DNA of 64,000 nt from Okapia johnstoni (taxonomy: Eukaryota > Chordata > Mammalia > Artiodactyla > Giraffidae), in contig CM044322.1 of the NCBI GenBank assembly GCA_024291935.2, positions 65,525,405-65,589,404 on the forward strand. The letters run 5' to 3'. Both the position numbers and the translations under genes were made by a program. The notes under the pieces were generated by a model that saw only the letters and a list, made by a program, of their open reading frames with translations, did no database searches and had not been told where the DNA came from. How positions within the stretch are numbered: position 1 is the stretch's first letter; every line of letters starts with the position of its first letter. Shown here piece after piece: positions 24,093 to 35,469 of the stretch.

Positions 24093-25290
24093 GCGGCACA
24101 AGATACTTAGTGAGCATTGTCATTGCCTCAACTTGTCTTCCTACTTTTATATTCACCCCCAACCTCTGGTTAATACTTTTAACAAGTTTCTTTAGCGTTA
24201 TGAAATTCACATTTAAATTGTTGGAGTTTTGGAATGATTGGCTTTGCTACCATACTTAGGCCTATTTTAAGTGGTTGCATGTTTTCTTAACATTGTTACA
24301 ATGACTTTCAATACTTATTTAATTAATGACAAAAATACTGAATGAATCTTGAGTTTAAATTCCCTATTTAACATGTATCCCCTACATAATATATTAAGCT
24401 ACTATATAGTTTAATACAGGTCTTCTTGGATATATGAAAAATGCAGCAGAAATCTCTTTTATTTTTTAAAGTATTGTGTAGACTTAAACATAAGAAAATA
24501 TTTTTAATTTACATATTGCAATACATAGACTTCAAGAAAAACATTATTAACAGATTATTAGGACCATAAATGCCTGATAATCTCTTTTTAAAATTCTAAG
24601 CATTATGATTTTTGCCTCCTTGAAATTGTATTTACAGGATTTTCTGCACCAGAGATACAGAGAGCCCATTAGAGTTAATGCTTAAGAGACCCAAAATGAT
24701 AAATGATGAAGCATATTTCCTTTATGACTTGGTTGCAGTTTAAAGTTGCATTTTCACTTTTCTGCATTCAATGTCTTTATGAACTTTTCCATCACTTCAA
24801 AGAACTTGAAGTTTCAGGGCAATTCCAGAGACACTTTGAAATTCCTCCCATGCACTCTTGCTTTTATTGCTAGTGTCTGTCAGTAGGTGATTAATGATTG
24901 TTCATTAAGTATAGTTACTCTGGCCAGACTTTTATGCATAAACAAGAGAGGAGGAAATAGGAATATTACTATTTAAAATCCTCACTAGTTCCTTTTTATA
25001 AATTAAAACATATATTTTATATGTGACACAAATTATTTAGTGTTGAGTTTCTACATATACTATGTAAAAAGTATACTATAAATGTTTAAAAAATTAGCAA
25101 ATAATTCTTAGAACAAATCATATACCTTGTTACTAATTTATACTGGGATCCATTGTTTCTAGAAGTATTCAGATGCTTCTCTCTTGAATCTTTAGGCTTC
25201 CCAAGAATACATTTTATTTTTGTGCTTTTTAAATAGTTTATCATTCAAGTTTCATTTTTTAAACACTTTAGAAGTAATGTACTAATTGTG
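24093..25290. other. No recognised repeat or gene
   Basis: About 1.2 kb of AT-rich DNA. The stretch 24750-24900 is less biased in composition than its surroundings. Confidence 0.5.
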
Positions 25291-25515
25291 AGGCTTCCCC
25301 AGTGGCTCAGCTGTAAAAAATCTTCTTGCTATGCAGGAGACTCAGGAGATGCAGTTTCAATCCCTGGGTCAGGAGGATCCCCTAGTGGGGAATGGCAATC
25401 CACTCCAGTATTCTGGCCTGGAGAACCCCATGGACAGAGGAGCCTAACGGGCTAGAGTCCATGGGGTTGCAAAGAATTGGACACAACCAAAGCCAAAGAA
25501 ACTGAGCACGCGTGC
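25291..25515 (+). mobile_element. Bov-tA SINE
   Basis: Sense copy from AGGCTTCCCCAGTGGC to an 'aaactgagcacgcgtgcac' tail. It carries a small duplication ('caggagactcaggagatgc') before the B box. A BovB 3' end of opposite strand begins about 10 bp later. Confidence 0.93.
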
Positions 25516-25524
25516 ACGTATATG

Positions 25525-25806
25525 TTGTTGTTATTCACTCGCTCAGTCATGCCTGACTCTTTGTGACCCCATGGACTGCAGCACGCCAGGCTTTCCTGTC
25601 CCTCACCATCTCCTGGAACTTTCTCATGTCCATTGAGTCAGTGATGCCATCCAACCATCTCGTCCTCTGTTGTCCCCTTCTCCTGTCTTCTATCTTTCCC
25701 AGCATCAGGCTCTTTTCCTGTGAGCCTGCTGTTTGCATCAGGTGGCCAAAATATTGGGGCTTCAGCTTCAGCATCGGTCCTTCCAATGAATATTCAGGGT
25801 TGATTG
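25525..25806 (-). mobile_element. BovB 3' end, 5'-truncated
   Basis: Antisense BovB 3' end from TGTTGTTGTTATTCACTC to 'atattcagggttgatt'. The minus strand still reads the C-terminal words '[14 protein letters not shown]' and 'QYFGHLMQ'. There is no complete domain. Confidence 0.93.
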
Positions 25807-26011
25807 TAGGACACTGCATATCCTTTCTCTTTGAATCTCTTTATTATTCACTATTTATATTCTTTCAGAAAATATGATCTTAGTACTGGTTAAATGTTAA
25901 GCTCCTCTAAGTTGCCTGTTTAAGGACAAATATTTCAAGTTAGTTTATGCCCCATTGCCTCTTAAATCTCTCAGCTTATGCCATTTCCTTACCTTTTTCA
26001 GTGGGCTGAAT

Positions 26012-26202
26012 CAGTAGACTTCAACCTTTGTTTTGCTGTGTGTTAAAATTCTGCAGGATTTTTATTAAAATCCAGCATACTGGAACCTGTCCTCCAAGTT
26101 CTTTTTCCTTAAAACTGGGTGTGGATTTAGGAACAGGACACAATATTGCTGATTTTTGATGCAGGTGATTTGCATGATACAGACCATACTTTAAGAGAAC
26201 TG
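26012..26202. mobile_element. MER5-type hAT-Charlie MITE
   Basis: 191 bp, close to the 189-bp length usual for MER5A. It opens CAGTAGACTTCAACC and closes 'taagagaactg', degraded versions of the family's inverted ends. In between are 'aaattctgcaggattttt', 'ggaacctgtcctcc' and 'ggtgatttgcatgat'. Non-coding and ancient. No clear 8-bp target duplication. Confidence 0.68.
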
Positions 26203-26299
26203 TAAAAAGCTAAGAATAGTCATGTGTACTGGATTTATTATTAAGCTAGCAATTTAAATGTCATTATTTTAAAATTCACATTAAGTACTAAAACCTTAG

Positions 26300-26993
26300 T
26301 AGACAAAATAGCAGCTTTCTCAAAGATGCCCACATTTGATTCCCTTGTGACTATGTTAATTAACATACAAAGGGTGAGTTAAGGCTGCTAACCACCTGGC
26401 TTTAAAATAAACGGATTAGTCCAGATTACCCAGGTGGATCCAGTGCATCAAGAGGGCCCTTAAAAGTAGAAGAGGGAGAAGGGATAGAAGCGGTAGAAGG
26501 AATCACAACAGTGAAAGGGTAGTCGGAGTGGCTCGACATGGTAGGCTTGGAAGATGGAGGAAGGGAGCCTGAGTCAAAGAAGGCAAGGAAGGAGATCCTC
26601 CCCTAGAACCTCTGGCAGAGACACAGCTCTGTCAGCATCTTGATTTTGGTCCCATGAGACATATGTCGGACTTCTACAGACGTAGAAGGGAAGAAGTTTG
26701 TGTTATTTTAGGTCCCTAAATTTGTGATAATGTGTCCCAGTAGCGATAGAAAGGGCTACTCTGGTGGCTTAGTGGTAAAGAATCTGCATGTCAGTGCAGG
26801 AGACCCACCAAGAGCTGTGGGTTCGATCCCTGCGTCGGGAAGATCCCCTGGAGAAGGAAATGGCAGCCCACTCCAGTATCCTTGCCTGGAGACTCCCATG
26901 GACAGAGGAGCCTGGCAGGCTACAGTCCATGGGATCACAGAAAATCAGACATGACTTAGTGACTAAGCACACATAGTGACAGAAAACTAATGC
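26300..26993 (+). mobile_element. MaLR-type (MLT1-like) solo LTR, split by Bov-tA
   Basis: Characteristic LTR words occur in order: 'tgactatgttaattaaca', 'cagattacccaggtggatcc', 'gaagatggaggaagggagcc', 'agcatcttgattttggtccc', 'catatgtcggacttctac', then 'aatttgtgataatgtgt'. The last bases (gacagaaaactaatgca) lie beyond the Bov-tA, at 26974-26993. No internal retroviral genes adjoin it. This is an ancient relic; the subfamily is uncertain. Confidence 0.72.
26756..26972 (+). mobile_element. Bov-tA SINE nested in LTR
   Basis: Full-length sense copy with an intact B box (GGTTCGATCCC). The LTR word 'agtagcgatagaaa' before it and 'tagtgacagaaaa' after it form an aged target duplication. Confidence 0.93.
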
Positions 26994-27305
26994 AAATACC
27001 TGGCAAAACTTTTTGAAAAATCACTAAGTAGCCATGAAAATCAAGTCTCCTTTCCAATACTTTACTTTTCTAGCTCTGCTGCTAGAATGACTCGTTTTTA
27101 ATCAGTTTTCTCTTTAGTGTCACTGGTGTTCATTTTCAAAGTTGTAAATATTATTCTTATGCTTCTATTTTCTGATTTTCTTAATTGAAACAATATCAAC
27201 CTCTGCCTAAAAATGGTAAGGATTAAAAGATACACACTTGCCTCCAGCTCCCATTATCTCTTCTGAGAAACAAAAGAATTTATAATTCATTCTTTATTTG
27301 TGAAT
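26994..27305. other. No recognised repeat
   Basis: About 310 bp of AT-rich spacer between two Bov-tA copies. Confidence 0.5.
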
Positions 27306-27528
27306 GGGCTTCCCAGGAGGTGCTAGTGGTAAAGAACCAGCCTACCAGTGCAGGGGAGGTAAAAGATACAGATTTGATCCCTGGGTGGGGAAGATTCCCT
27401 GGAGGAGGGCATGGCAACCCACTCCAGTATTCTTGCCTGGAGAATCCCATGGACAGAGGAGCCAGGCAGGCTACAGTCCATAGGGTCACAGAGAGTCGGA
27501 CATGACTGAAGCAACTTAGCACCCAAGC
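27306..27528 (+). mobile_element. Bov-tA SINE
   Basis: Full-length sense copy from GGCTTCCCAGGAGG to the GAAGCAACTTAGCACCC tail. It has an insertion of about 10 bp before the B box ('ggtaaaagatacagattt'). Confidence 0.93.
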
Positions 27529-27530
27529 AT

Positions 27531-29752
27531 GCACACATGTATGACAAAAAATAGCACAAAGTGTCAGAGAGTAAATGGAAATAGCATTTTGTAAGGTACT
27601 TACATTTCAAATTAGTGAGTAAAAATTAACTCTAAAGTAGACTAAATTAGGAATGAAAATCCTAACACCTCATAGGGAAAAATGATGCAAAAGGGATAGC
27701 TAAATTTCCTACAGAAGGAATAGAATAATAAAGAATATTTCTTTAAAACAGTGAAGGCAGGAGAGGAGTTACACAGAAAGAAAAAAAAGTAATGAGGCAA
27801 GTAGAAAGAAAATAGTTAAAAGATATTTAACTGAACTCCAAACCTATCCATAGTTATTCCATTATCCGAAGTTTTCAGATATTCCAAATATAGACAATTT
27901 TATTATATAATATAATATCACACCGACCACTTCTCAAAAGCTTTAAACTTTGGTAATCTGTCAAAATCGAGTGGTGGGTAGAAGTTGCCAACAATTTTAA
28001 CTTTTTCTTTAAAGCTTGAATTGTATCATTGGCTACATGTGTAGCCAAATCCCTTGAAGTGACAGGTTCAGTTCATTCATTTTTAAAGAAAATATATACC
28101 AAATTCCCAAGCCAGAAACACGATAGTTTGTTTGGCTATCATGTATTCTTCCATGCAAAACTGGTATTCCATAATGAAGTAGCTGGTCTTTATGCTTCAG
28201 TGAAATGTACAAATGCGTCTTCTTAGGACAATCATCTTCTATGCGCATCAGAAGAGCTTTATACCTATTCAACTTCATCAGATATTTTATTAAAAAGAGG
28301 CATATTCAGAGGTTGAGATTCAGTAAGTCTACCAATTTTATTGCTTAATCAAGGATGGATTTGAATATATTTGGCTTTTTCTTTGGCACATTTGTGAGAG
28401 TGGAAAACGCAATAACTACTTCCAGTTTAGTGCTACCTTCTTGATTCATGATGTACAAACAGTTTTACTACCATAGCTTTTGAATCACTAGTGGAAATAT
28501 CACCATGGTGAAAAAGGTCATTTTGTCTTGTTATTAATAATATTATTAATAGCGTGATTTTGATTTCACCAACTGAGTCTTAAAGGTATCCTGTGTCTTG
28601 ACTTTATTTTGAGAATTACTGGATTAAATACTAGTATTGCACTAATCATAAAATGTCCAATCTTCATAATTATGCTGTAGTTATATCATACATTATCCTT
28701 GAATGTAGAAAGTACACAATAAATTATTTAGGGTGTTCTATCTCCAACACAATCTGAGCAATTTTATAATATTTACATACATATGTAAATATGTACATAC
28801 AAACGTATAGAATATATATGTATGTGTGTCAAAAATCCAGAAAAAAATATGTAGACAACTAGATTAATAAAACAATTACTCAGGTTTTGTGTGTGTGTGT
28901 GTGTGTGTGTGTGCGCACATAAAAACAGTTTGCTATCTGGCAGCTCTAAACAGTGAAATGCAACTCAGAAGTAGATTATTATAGAACAACTTATACAGTG
29001 AAAACCTGAGGCTGTTTATTCTTATAATGATAGGTTATAGAATAGAGTTTTCATAATAATAGGGAATAGGTTAAAAATGTTACCCAATGCCAATTAAGAG
29101 AAGAGAAGGGCTAAAGTTTTATTTATGATTTTTAGACACATTTATAAGAAGCAACCCTAGTTTGACTTATTTTGCAGAATAAGGTAAGTTAAATTTACCT
29201 TATTACCAGTGGTAATAATAAGGTATAATTTACCTTATCATACCAGTGGTATAACTGGTTTTGCCTGCTTAGGGAATTTTCATGTCTTGTCTTTACTTTG
29301 TTTTTAATTATAACATGTAATATAAATGAACTACATATGTGTATGTGTATAATATGTAAAGTGTATGTGCACTTATATACATATTTCCACAGTGAAAGAA
29401 CTGGGCAAAATATAAGTCTGGTTAAAGGGTATAGAGGAGTTCCTGTATCATTCTTATGCTTAAGACTTGCGATTGCATCACAATTAAAAATGGACATCAG
29501 GGATGGTGCTATAGCAAATTGCCAGACTGTCATATCAGACACACCAGAATGATAAATGAAACCAATTCCAAGCATTTTAATAATTTTATGTATATAAGTA
29601 ATTATGCAGCAGAGGGAAAACACAAAGCAGTCCAAGATTTCAATGCTATCTCCAAGGTCCTTTCATGCTTTATGCAAATGGTTTCTGACTCAGATTTAAC
29701 ATCTTAAATCACTGAGTGAGACAAGTAGTCCTTGTTTACATAAAAGGAGTCT
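27531..29752. other. Unrecognised DNA with microsatellite and hairpin cluster
   Basis: About 2.2 kb. It contains a (GT)12 run at 28889-28913 and a hairpin cluster listed separately. 28020-28530 has more even composition and opposing short frames, but no family I recognise. Confidence 0.5.
29178..29253. repeat. Two tandem units, each with two inverted repeats
   Basis: Unit one has AATAAGGTAA facing TTACCTTATT, then TTACCAGTGGTAA. Unit two has ATAAGGTA facing TACCTTAT, then ATACCAGTGGTAT. The units are about 37-40 bp, in direct order, and differ by a few bases. Confidence 0.85.
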
Positions 29753-29765
29753 ATCTCAGTCATAA

Positions 29766-29984
29766 CGCTTCCCTGGTGGCTCATATCGTTAAGAATGCAC
29801 CTGCAATGCAGGAGACCTGAGCTCGATACCTGGGTTGGGAAGATCCCCTGGAGAAGGGAATATCACCTCAAGCCATTATTCTTGCCTGAAGAATTCCATG
29901 GACAGAGGAGCCTGGTGGGCTACAGTCCATGGGGTTGCAAAGAGCTGGACACGACTGAGCAACTAACACTTTCACTTTCTCTAC
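29766..29984 (+). mobile_element. Bov-tA SINE with perfect target duplication
   Basis: Full-length sense copy from GCTTCCCTGGTGGC to the CACTTTCACTTTCT tail. ATCTCAGTCATAA is repeated exactly at 29753-29765 and 29985-29997, fixing both ends and pointing to a fairly young insertion. Confidence 0.96.
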
Positions 29985-30289
29985 ATCTCAGTCATAAGAC
30001 CCCTTCAATTTTTACTCCAATAATTATATCACTTACATGAAAATTTTAAGGAACCATGCCCCATAAATCCATAGACACTGGGTTAGTTTAACATAATCTA
30101 ACTTAGACCAGATAAGGACTATCCACTAGTAAATAACTTTATATATTTTCCAGGAGAGGTATCATAAGCACTTATAAGGGGATTTGACTAGATCATCTGT
30201 TACTTTGTCTGGCTGTCCCTGATAAAGGGTGATAATGGATTTCAGGACAACTCCTAATAATCAATTTTTTCCCAACTGGAAGGCAAATG

Positions 30290-30391
30290 TGTGTATGTGG
30301 GCTCAGTCGTGTCCGACTCTCTGCAACCCCATGGACTGTAGCCCACCAGGCTCCTCTGTTCGTGGGATTTCCCAGGAAAGAAGACTGGAGT
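30290..30391 (-). mobile_element. Bov-tA SINE, 5'-truncated, perfect target duplication
   Basis: About 100 bp of antisense Bov-A tail sequence (GGGCTCAGTCGTGTCC to 'gaaagaagactggag'). TGGAAGGCAAATG is repeated exactly at 30277-30289 and 30392-30404, so truncation occurred during insertion. Confidence 0.95.
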
Positions 30392-30404
30392 TGGAAGGCA
30401 AATG

Positions 30405-31534
30405 GGAGAGTGCTAACTTATTTTTAACAACAAGTAATTCTATATTAATGAAACTAAAAAGGTTAGAGATACTCATGGAAATTTTCTTAATTGATTTTAT
30501 GACTTGGTACTTTACATGAAACCAGAATTTAACAAAAGCTTCACATACATACAAAGGTTAAATATATGTGTATATAAATGCATATGTTTAACTGAATAAG
30601 TGTGTTTATTAAGCATTTTGACTTATGTAAGTATTGATTACATTTATTTTTCTTTGGAAAATATAAAGGAAATTATCATCCTGTATACAGAGTTTTCCTA
30701 CAGAGTATTGATAAGTAGATCTTGCTTCTTTAAAAAAAAAAAAGTAATTTTGAATGATTTTAACTACATTTTAGGTTTAAGTATAAACACAATTTTGCTT
30801 TAAATGTTTCTGTTCATAAGGATTGCATTGTCCCTGATAATTTTGAATAGTTTGTTAAAATAAGTTTAGGAACTTATACCAAACAAATGAAACTCCTACA
30901 TTTTTAGGTAGACCATAAGAAAAATAAATTCATAAGAAACAAATCCACTTCTCTGAGTCAAAAATTCTTTGAAGAAGCTGATCCCTGTATCAAATGCTGC
31001 AGTGGAGTTAGGATGAGGACCAAGAATGACCATTGGATTCGGCAATGTATTGCTGACCTAGACAAAACAGCATTAGCCATCCATGGGAGAGAAAACAGAT
31101 TTCTCTGTGTCTGGGGTGAATAGATCAGAGAAAGGCAAAACCTTTAATAAAGGTTGTCAGTGTTTTGCTATAAAGACAATCAGATTAGTAAATGGAAAAT
31201 CACATGGATTTATAGAATTTTATTTAAAATGGGAGATGGTGTACTGTATTTCTATTCTGATAGAAAGGTTCCAGTAGAAAAAAATTCCATAATGTAGGAA
31301 AGAGTAGGATAAATTGGAAGATCATAATCTTTGAGTAGATCAAGGAATTGAATCCAGTAGAGGAAAGAAGAAACGTGAGCAGCAGAAAGAATCCATCCAT
31401 TGTTATTGGAAGGAAGACAGAATATGGGTGCAGGACTTTCATGGAAATATTTTATGATAAATTGATACCGAGAATGCCTACTGGCAAACAATGAAAAGCC
31501 TGTGGTTTGTTTTTCAGTGAAATAGAAACCATTT
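30405..31534. other. AT-rich DNA, nothing recognised
   Basis: About 1.1 kb with an A run near 30731-30742. No recognised repeat or gene. Confidence 0.5.
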
Positions 31535-31563
31535 TTTTTTGTTGCTCATTGTAGTTTTATTCA

Positions 31564-31595
<32 letters not shown>

Positions 31596-31700
31596 CCTGG
31601 ACATAGTCCAGGAAACTAGAGAAATAAACCGTGAAACAATGGAATACTGCTCGCAACAAAAATAAAACAATTACTGATAAATGCAACCATGTAGGTGAAC
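31535..31700 (+). mobile_element. L1 ORF2 3' fragment with A-run expansion
   Basis: 'tgtagttttattcataaaag' followed after a run of about 25 A by 'caatggaatactgctcgc' and 'gataaatgcaaccatgtagg' follows the terminal part of L1 ORF2. The A run (31571-31595) replaces the short A stretch normally there. Confidence 0.65.
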
Positions 31701-31889
31701 TAAGATTTTTGACTGAATATTACGACTAGGAATCTTGAGGTTTTAAGAGAAGGTTTGACTAAACTAAGCATAAGAGAAAATTCTCAGCAAAGTGTAGGAT
31801 AGTCAGGTAGGCCTCTGGCCAGCAGTAGGTTTGTGTATAGAGAACAACGGAGATGAGTCAGCATGGTTGGCATGTCTCAGTTGCTGAAG

Positions 31890-31980
31890 GATAGCAACCT
31901 TGCCTAGCTCATCTCTATATATTCAGGATCCATCATGGAACCAGGCATACAGCAAACATTTTCTAGGAATGAATTAAGTA
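31890..31980 (+). mobile_element. Possible L2 or MIR terminal relic
   Basis: 'ggaaccaggcatacagcaaac' and 'aggaatgaattaag' resemble the shared L2/MIR terminus (gcctggcacatagtagg ... gaatgaatgaa). Too short to assign. Confidence 0.35.
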
Positions 31981-31998
31981 TATTTATCATATTGATAG

Positions 31999-32207
31999 GG
32001 CTTCCTTAGTGGCTCAGACAGTAAAGAATCCACCTGCAATGCGGGAGACCTGGGTTCGATCCCTGGGTTGGGAAAATCTTTTGGAGGAGGTCATGTCAAC
32101 CCACTCCAGTATTCTTGCCTGGAGAATCCCCATGAACAGAGGAGCTTGGCAGGCTACAGTCCATGGGGTTGCAAAGAGTTGGACATGAGTGGCTGACTAA
32201 ACACAGC
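31999..32207 (+). mobile_element. Bov-tA SINE with intact B box
   Basis: Full-length sense copy. GGGTTCGATCCCTGGG is the consensus B box, and the A-box-like TAGTGGCTCAGACAG is nearly intact. One of the better preserved copies here. Confidence 0.94.
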
Positions 32208-32364
32208 ACAATTCATATCATTTTGACAAATGCTAATAAAATATGCATTCTAATTAAAAGAGATGGAATATTCAAGCAAACTAAAAATAGAATAAAATCC
32301 CAATATTATAAAGAATATTCAAAGAAAAGAGCAAACAATCTTCTAAAATACTAGAACTTGTATT

Positions 32365-32905
32365 TTTTAAGTGTGACTCCCAGTTAAGAAAACCACCCCA
32401 TCAAGAGGTGAAGTCTTTTATTCTCTTGAATATGAATGAGCTTTTGATTGGTCAGCAAATAGAATACTTTGGTAATGATGCATTCTAACTTTCATGGCTA
32501 GGTCGTAAAAGGTAATAAAGTTTCTGCCTTGCTCTCCAGAATATTTGCTCTTCAAGCCTTACAAGGTGTCAAGTAAGCAAACTAAATGCTCTGAGCATAC
32601 TATGCCTTAGAGGAAGTCCAAACCAGCCTTTGCAGAGAAGACAAGGAGAGGCCATAGGAAAAGAAAGCTATACGTGGTCAGCCGCCATCCAAGTGGTCCC
32701 TCCATCACCCACCTCTACTCCAGCTTCTGCCAGCCAATATCTGACTACAGCCATATTGGAGACCCCAAGCAAGAAACACCTAGCCAAGGATTTTTTGAAT
32801 TCCCACCCAACAGACATCATGAAAAGTAAACGATTTTTTAAGTTTTAAATCACTGATTTTGGGGGTGATTTGTTACAGAGCAATAAACAAACAGAACAAA
32901 AGATT
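32365..32905 (+). mobile_element. MaLR-type LTR relic
   Basis: Words in order: 'ccatcaagaggtgaagtctt', 'agcttttgattggtcagc', 'ttgctctccagaatatttgc', 'gtccaaaccagcctttgcag', 'ctgactacagccatattgg', 'agccaaggattttttg', and the end 'ggtgatttgttacagagcaa'. This matches an MLT1-like LTR in the sense direction. There are no internal viral genes beside it. Confidence 0.65.
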
Positions 32906-32924
32906 ATAGTCAGAAATGAAAGTA

Positions 32925-33419
32925 TTTTATTTTTTATTTTTTAATACATCTGAAGTTTTTTCAGTTTGTATGGAGTAGAGTTGATTAACAATGTTTAGTT
33001 TGAGGTGTACAGCAAAGTGATTCAGTTAGACATTTACAAGTATCTATTCTTTTTGGAATTATGCTCCCATTTAGGTTACTACAGAATGTTGAGCAGAGTT
33101 GCTTGTGTTATACAGTAGCTCACTGTTGGTTTTCTATTTTAAATATGAGTATGTTCTTGTCTACTTCAAACTCCCAATCTACCCTTCCTCCCTACCCTTT
33201 CCCCTGGTAACCATAAACTCATTCTCTAAGTCTGTGAATGGTCCTTTTTTGTAAATTGGTTAATTTGTATATTTTTTTAGATACAAGTCATATCATATGT
33301 TATTTGTTTTTCTGTCTGACTTACATAGTATGATAATCTCCAGGTCCACCCATGTTGCTACAAATGATAATCTTTTAAAACTTAGTGGATACTGTTCTTT
33401 CATTTAAAAATCAGAAAAA

Positions 33420-33420
<1 letters not shown>
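32925..33420 (-). mobile_element. Cetartiodactyl L1 3' end, antisense
   Basis: 'gaggtgtacagcaaagtgat', 'cccctggtaaccataaac', 'tctgtctgacttacatagtatg' and 'ctccaggtccacccatgttg' follow the antisense L1 3' UTR and ORF2 end. 5'-truncated; ends at a TG repeat. Confidence 0.85.

Positions 33421-33469
<49 letters not shown>
33421..33469. repeat. (TG)24 microsatellite
   Basis: Uninterrupted TG run of about 49 bp beside the L1 truncation point. Confidence 0.98.
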
Positions 33470-33471
<2 letters not shown>

Positions 33472-33841
33472 ATAGAGAGAGGGAAAATATGAACTTAAAA
33501 ATACTGCTTTCAAAATTTGTCGCATTATGACCTAGAAGATAATAAAAAAATAGAAAATGAAAAAATCAATAAAAAAGTACTGTGACCTGATAAAAGAAAC
33601 TAGGTAAATGCATATAAATCAGTTTTCTTTTTAAATAAATGAGACATAAAATAAGACCTGAATCAATGGAGAAATTATGTTTTTCTAAACTTGAAGCTCT
33701 GAAATTCTGAATATTTCATTCTTAACAAACTAATATGTCAAAGTTAAGGTAATTTTTCAATCTAAACCAGTAAACTGATCATAAAGCTCATTTGGGTAAA
33801 TAAACACAGCAAAATACAAAATTTATCTGTATTATTGGAAC
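33470..33841. other. No recognised repeat
   Basis: About 370 bp of AT-rich spacer between the TG repeat and the BovB. Confidence 0.5.
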
Positions 33842-34102
33842 AGGCAAATTTAATTCAGATGACCATTATATCTACTACTGTGTGTAAGAATCCCTTAAAA
33901 GAATTGGAGTAGGTCTTATAGTCAAGGAAAGAGTCTGAAATGCAGTATTTGGGTGCAATCTCAAAATTGACAGAATGATCCTTGTGGTTTCCAAGGCAAA
34001 CCATTCAATATCACAGTAATCCAAGTCTATGCCCCAAACACTAATGCGAAAAAAGATGAAGTTGAACTGTTCTATGAAGACCTACAGGACCTTCTAGAGC
34101 TA

Positions 34103-34105
<3 letters not shown>

Positions 34106-34157
<52 letters not shown>
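34106..34157. repeat. (AC)26 microsatellite inside BovB
   Basis: AC run of about 52 bp where BovB normally reads 'ctaacacccaaaaaagatg'. The repeat grew inside the endonuclease coding region. Confidence 0.97.
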
Positions 34158-34161
<4 letters not shown>

Positions 34162-35364
34162 ATATTCTTTTCATCATAGGGGACTGGAATGCAAAAGTAG
34201 GAAGTCAAGAGATACCTGGAATAACAGCCAAGTTTGGCCTTGGAGTACAAAATAAAGCAGGGCAAAGACTAACAGAGTTTTGCCAAGAGAATGCACTGGT
34301 TATAGCAAACACCATCTTCCAACAACACCAGACAACTCCACACATGAACATCACCAGATGGTCAGTACCGAAATCAGACTGATTATATTCTTTGCAGCCA
34401 AAGATAGAGAAAACTTTATACAGTCAGCAAAACAAGACCAGGAGCTGACTGTGGCTCAGATCATGAATCTTTTATTGCAAAATTCAGAATTAAATTGAAC
34501 AAAGTAGAGAAAGCCACTAGACCATTCAGGTATGACCTAAATCAAATCTCCTGCTATTATACAGTGGAAGAAATAGATTCAAGGGATTAGATCTGATAGA
34601 TAGGGTGCCTGAAAAACTATGGACAGAGGTTCATAACACTGTACAGGAGGCAGTGATCAAAACCAGCCCCAAGAAAAAGAAATGCAAAGAGACAAAATGG
34701 TTGTCAGAGTGAGCCTTACAAATAGCTGAGAAAAGAAGTGAAAGACAAAGAAGAAAAGGAAAGATACACCTATCTGAATGCAGAGTTCTAAAAAATAACA
34801 AAGAGACATAAGAAAACCTTCCTAAGTGGTCACTGTAAAGAAATAGAGAAAAACAAGAGTGGAAAAAACTAGAGGTCTCTTCAAGAAAATTAGAGATACC
34901 AAGGGAACATTTCATGAAAGATGGGCACAATAAAGGACAGAAATGGTATTGACCGACAGAAGCACAGGATGTAAAGAAGAGGCAGCAAGAATACACAAAC
35001 AATACAAAAATGATCTTAATGACCCAGATAATCACCACAGTGTGATCACTCACCTAGAGTGAGATATCCTGGAGTGTGAAGTCAAGTGGGCCTTAGGAGG
35101 CATCACTACAAAGAAAGCTAGTGGACGTGATGGAATTCCAGTTGAGCTATTACAAATCCTAAAAATGATGTTGTTGAAAGTGCTGCACTCAATATGCCAG
35201 CAAATCTGGAAAACACAGCAGTGGTCAGAGGACTGGAAAAGGTCAGTTTTCATTCCAATCCCAAAGAAGGACAATGCTAAAGAATGCTCAAACTACCATA
35301 CAATCGCACTCATCTCACATGCTAACAAAGAAATGCTCAAGATTCTCCAAGCTAGGCTTCAACA

Positions 35365-35469
35365 TCCCGTGGTGCGCTGCGCAGGGGAAATGCCACAAAA
35401 GGGCTGGCAGGATGGTGGGTGGCACACGCTGGAAATGCGGGCCCGGTTGTCTGCAGCTCAGACTTCTCA
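35365..35469. other. GC-rich insert of unknown origin in BovB RT
   Basis: The BovB text 'gctaggcttcaaca' breaks and resumes at 'tatgtcaactgagaa' after about 105 bp that is clearly GC-rich and contains several CpGs (for example GGTGCGCTGCGCAGGGG and AATGCGGGCCCGG). It matches no BovB, SINE or L1 sequence I know. One plus-strand frame is open through it, but I cannot link that to a protein. Confidence 0.85.

Noticed and set aside
28020..28530. Possible processed pseudogene or DNA transposon
   Set aside because: Frames on both strands break often and I cannot name a parent; left as unrecognised.
29195..29635. 146-codon minus-strand frame
   Set aside because: No domain, hydrophobic and AT-driven composition, spans the hairpin cluster; no start or splice support.
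32045..32065. tRNA-like B box, considered as a tRNA gene
   Set aside because: The cloverleaf is not complete; this is the tRNA-derived head of a Bov-tA SINE.
26300..32905. Endogenous retrovirus with paired LTRs
   Set aside because: The two LTR-like relics differ in type, are in AT-rich unrelated DNA, and no gag, pol or env text lies between them.
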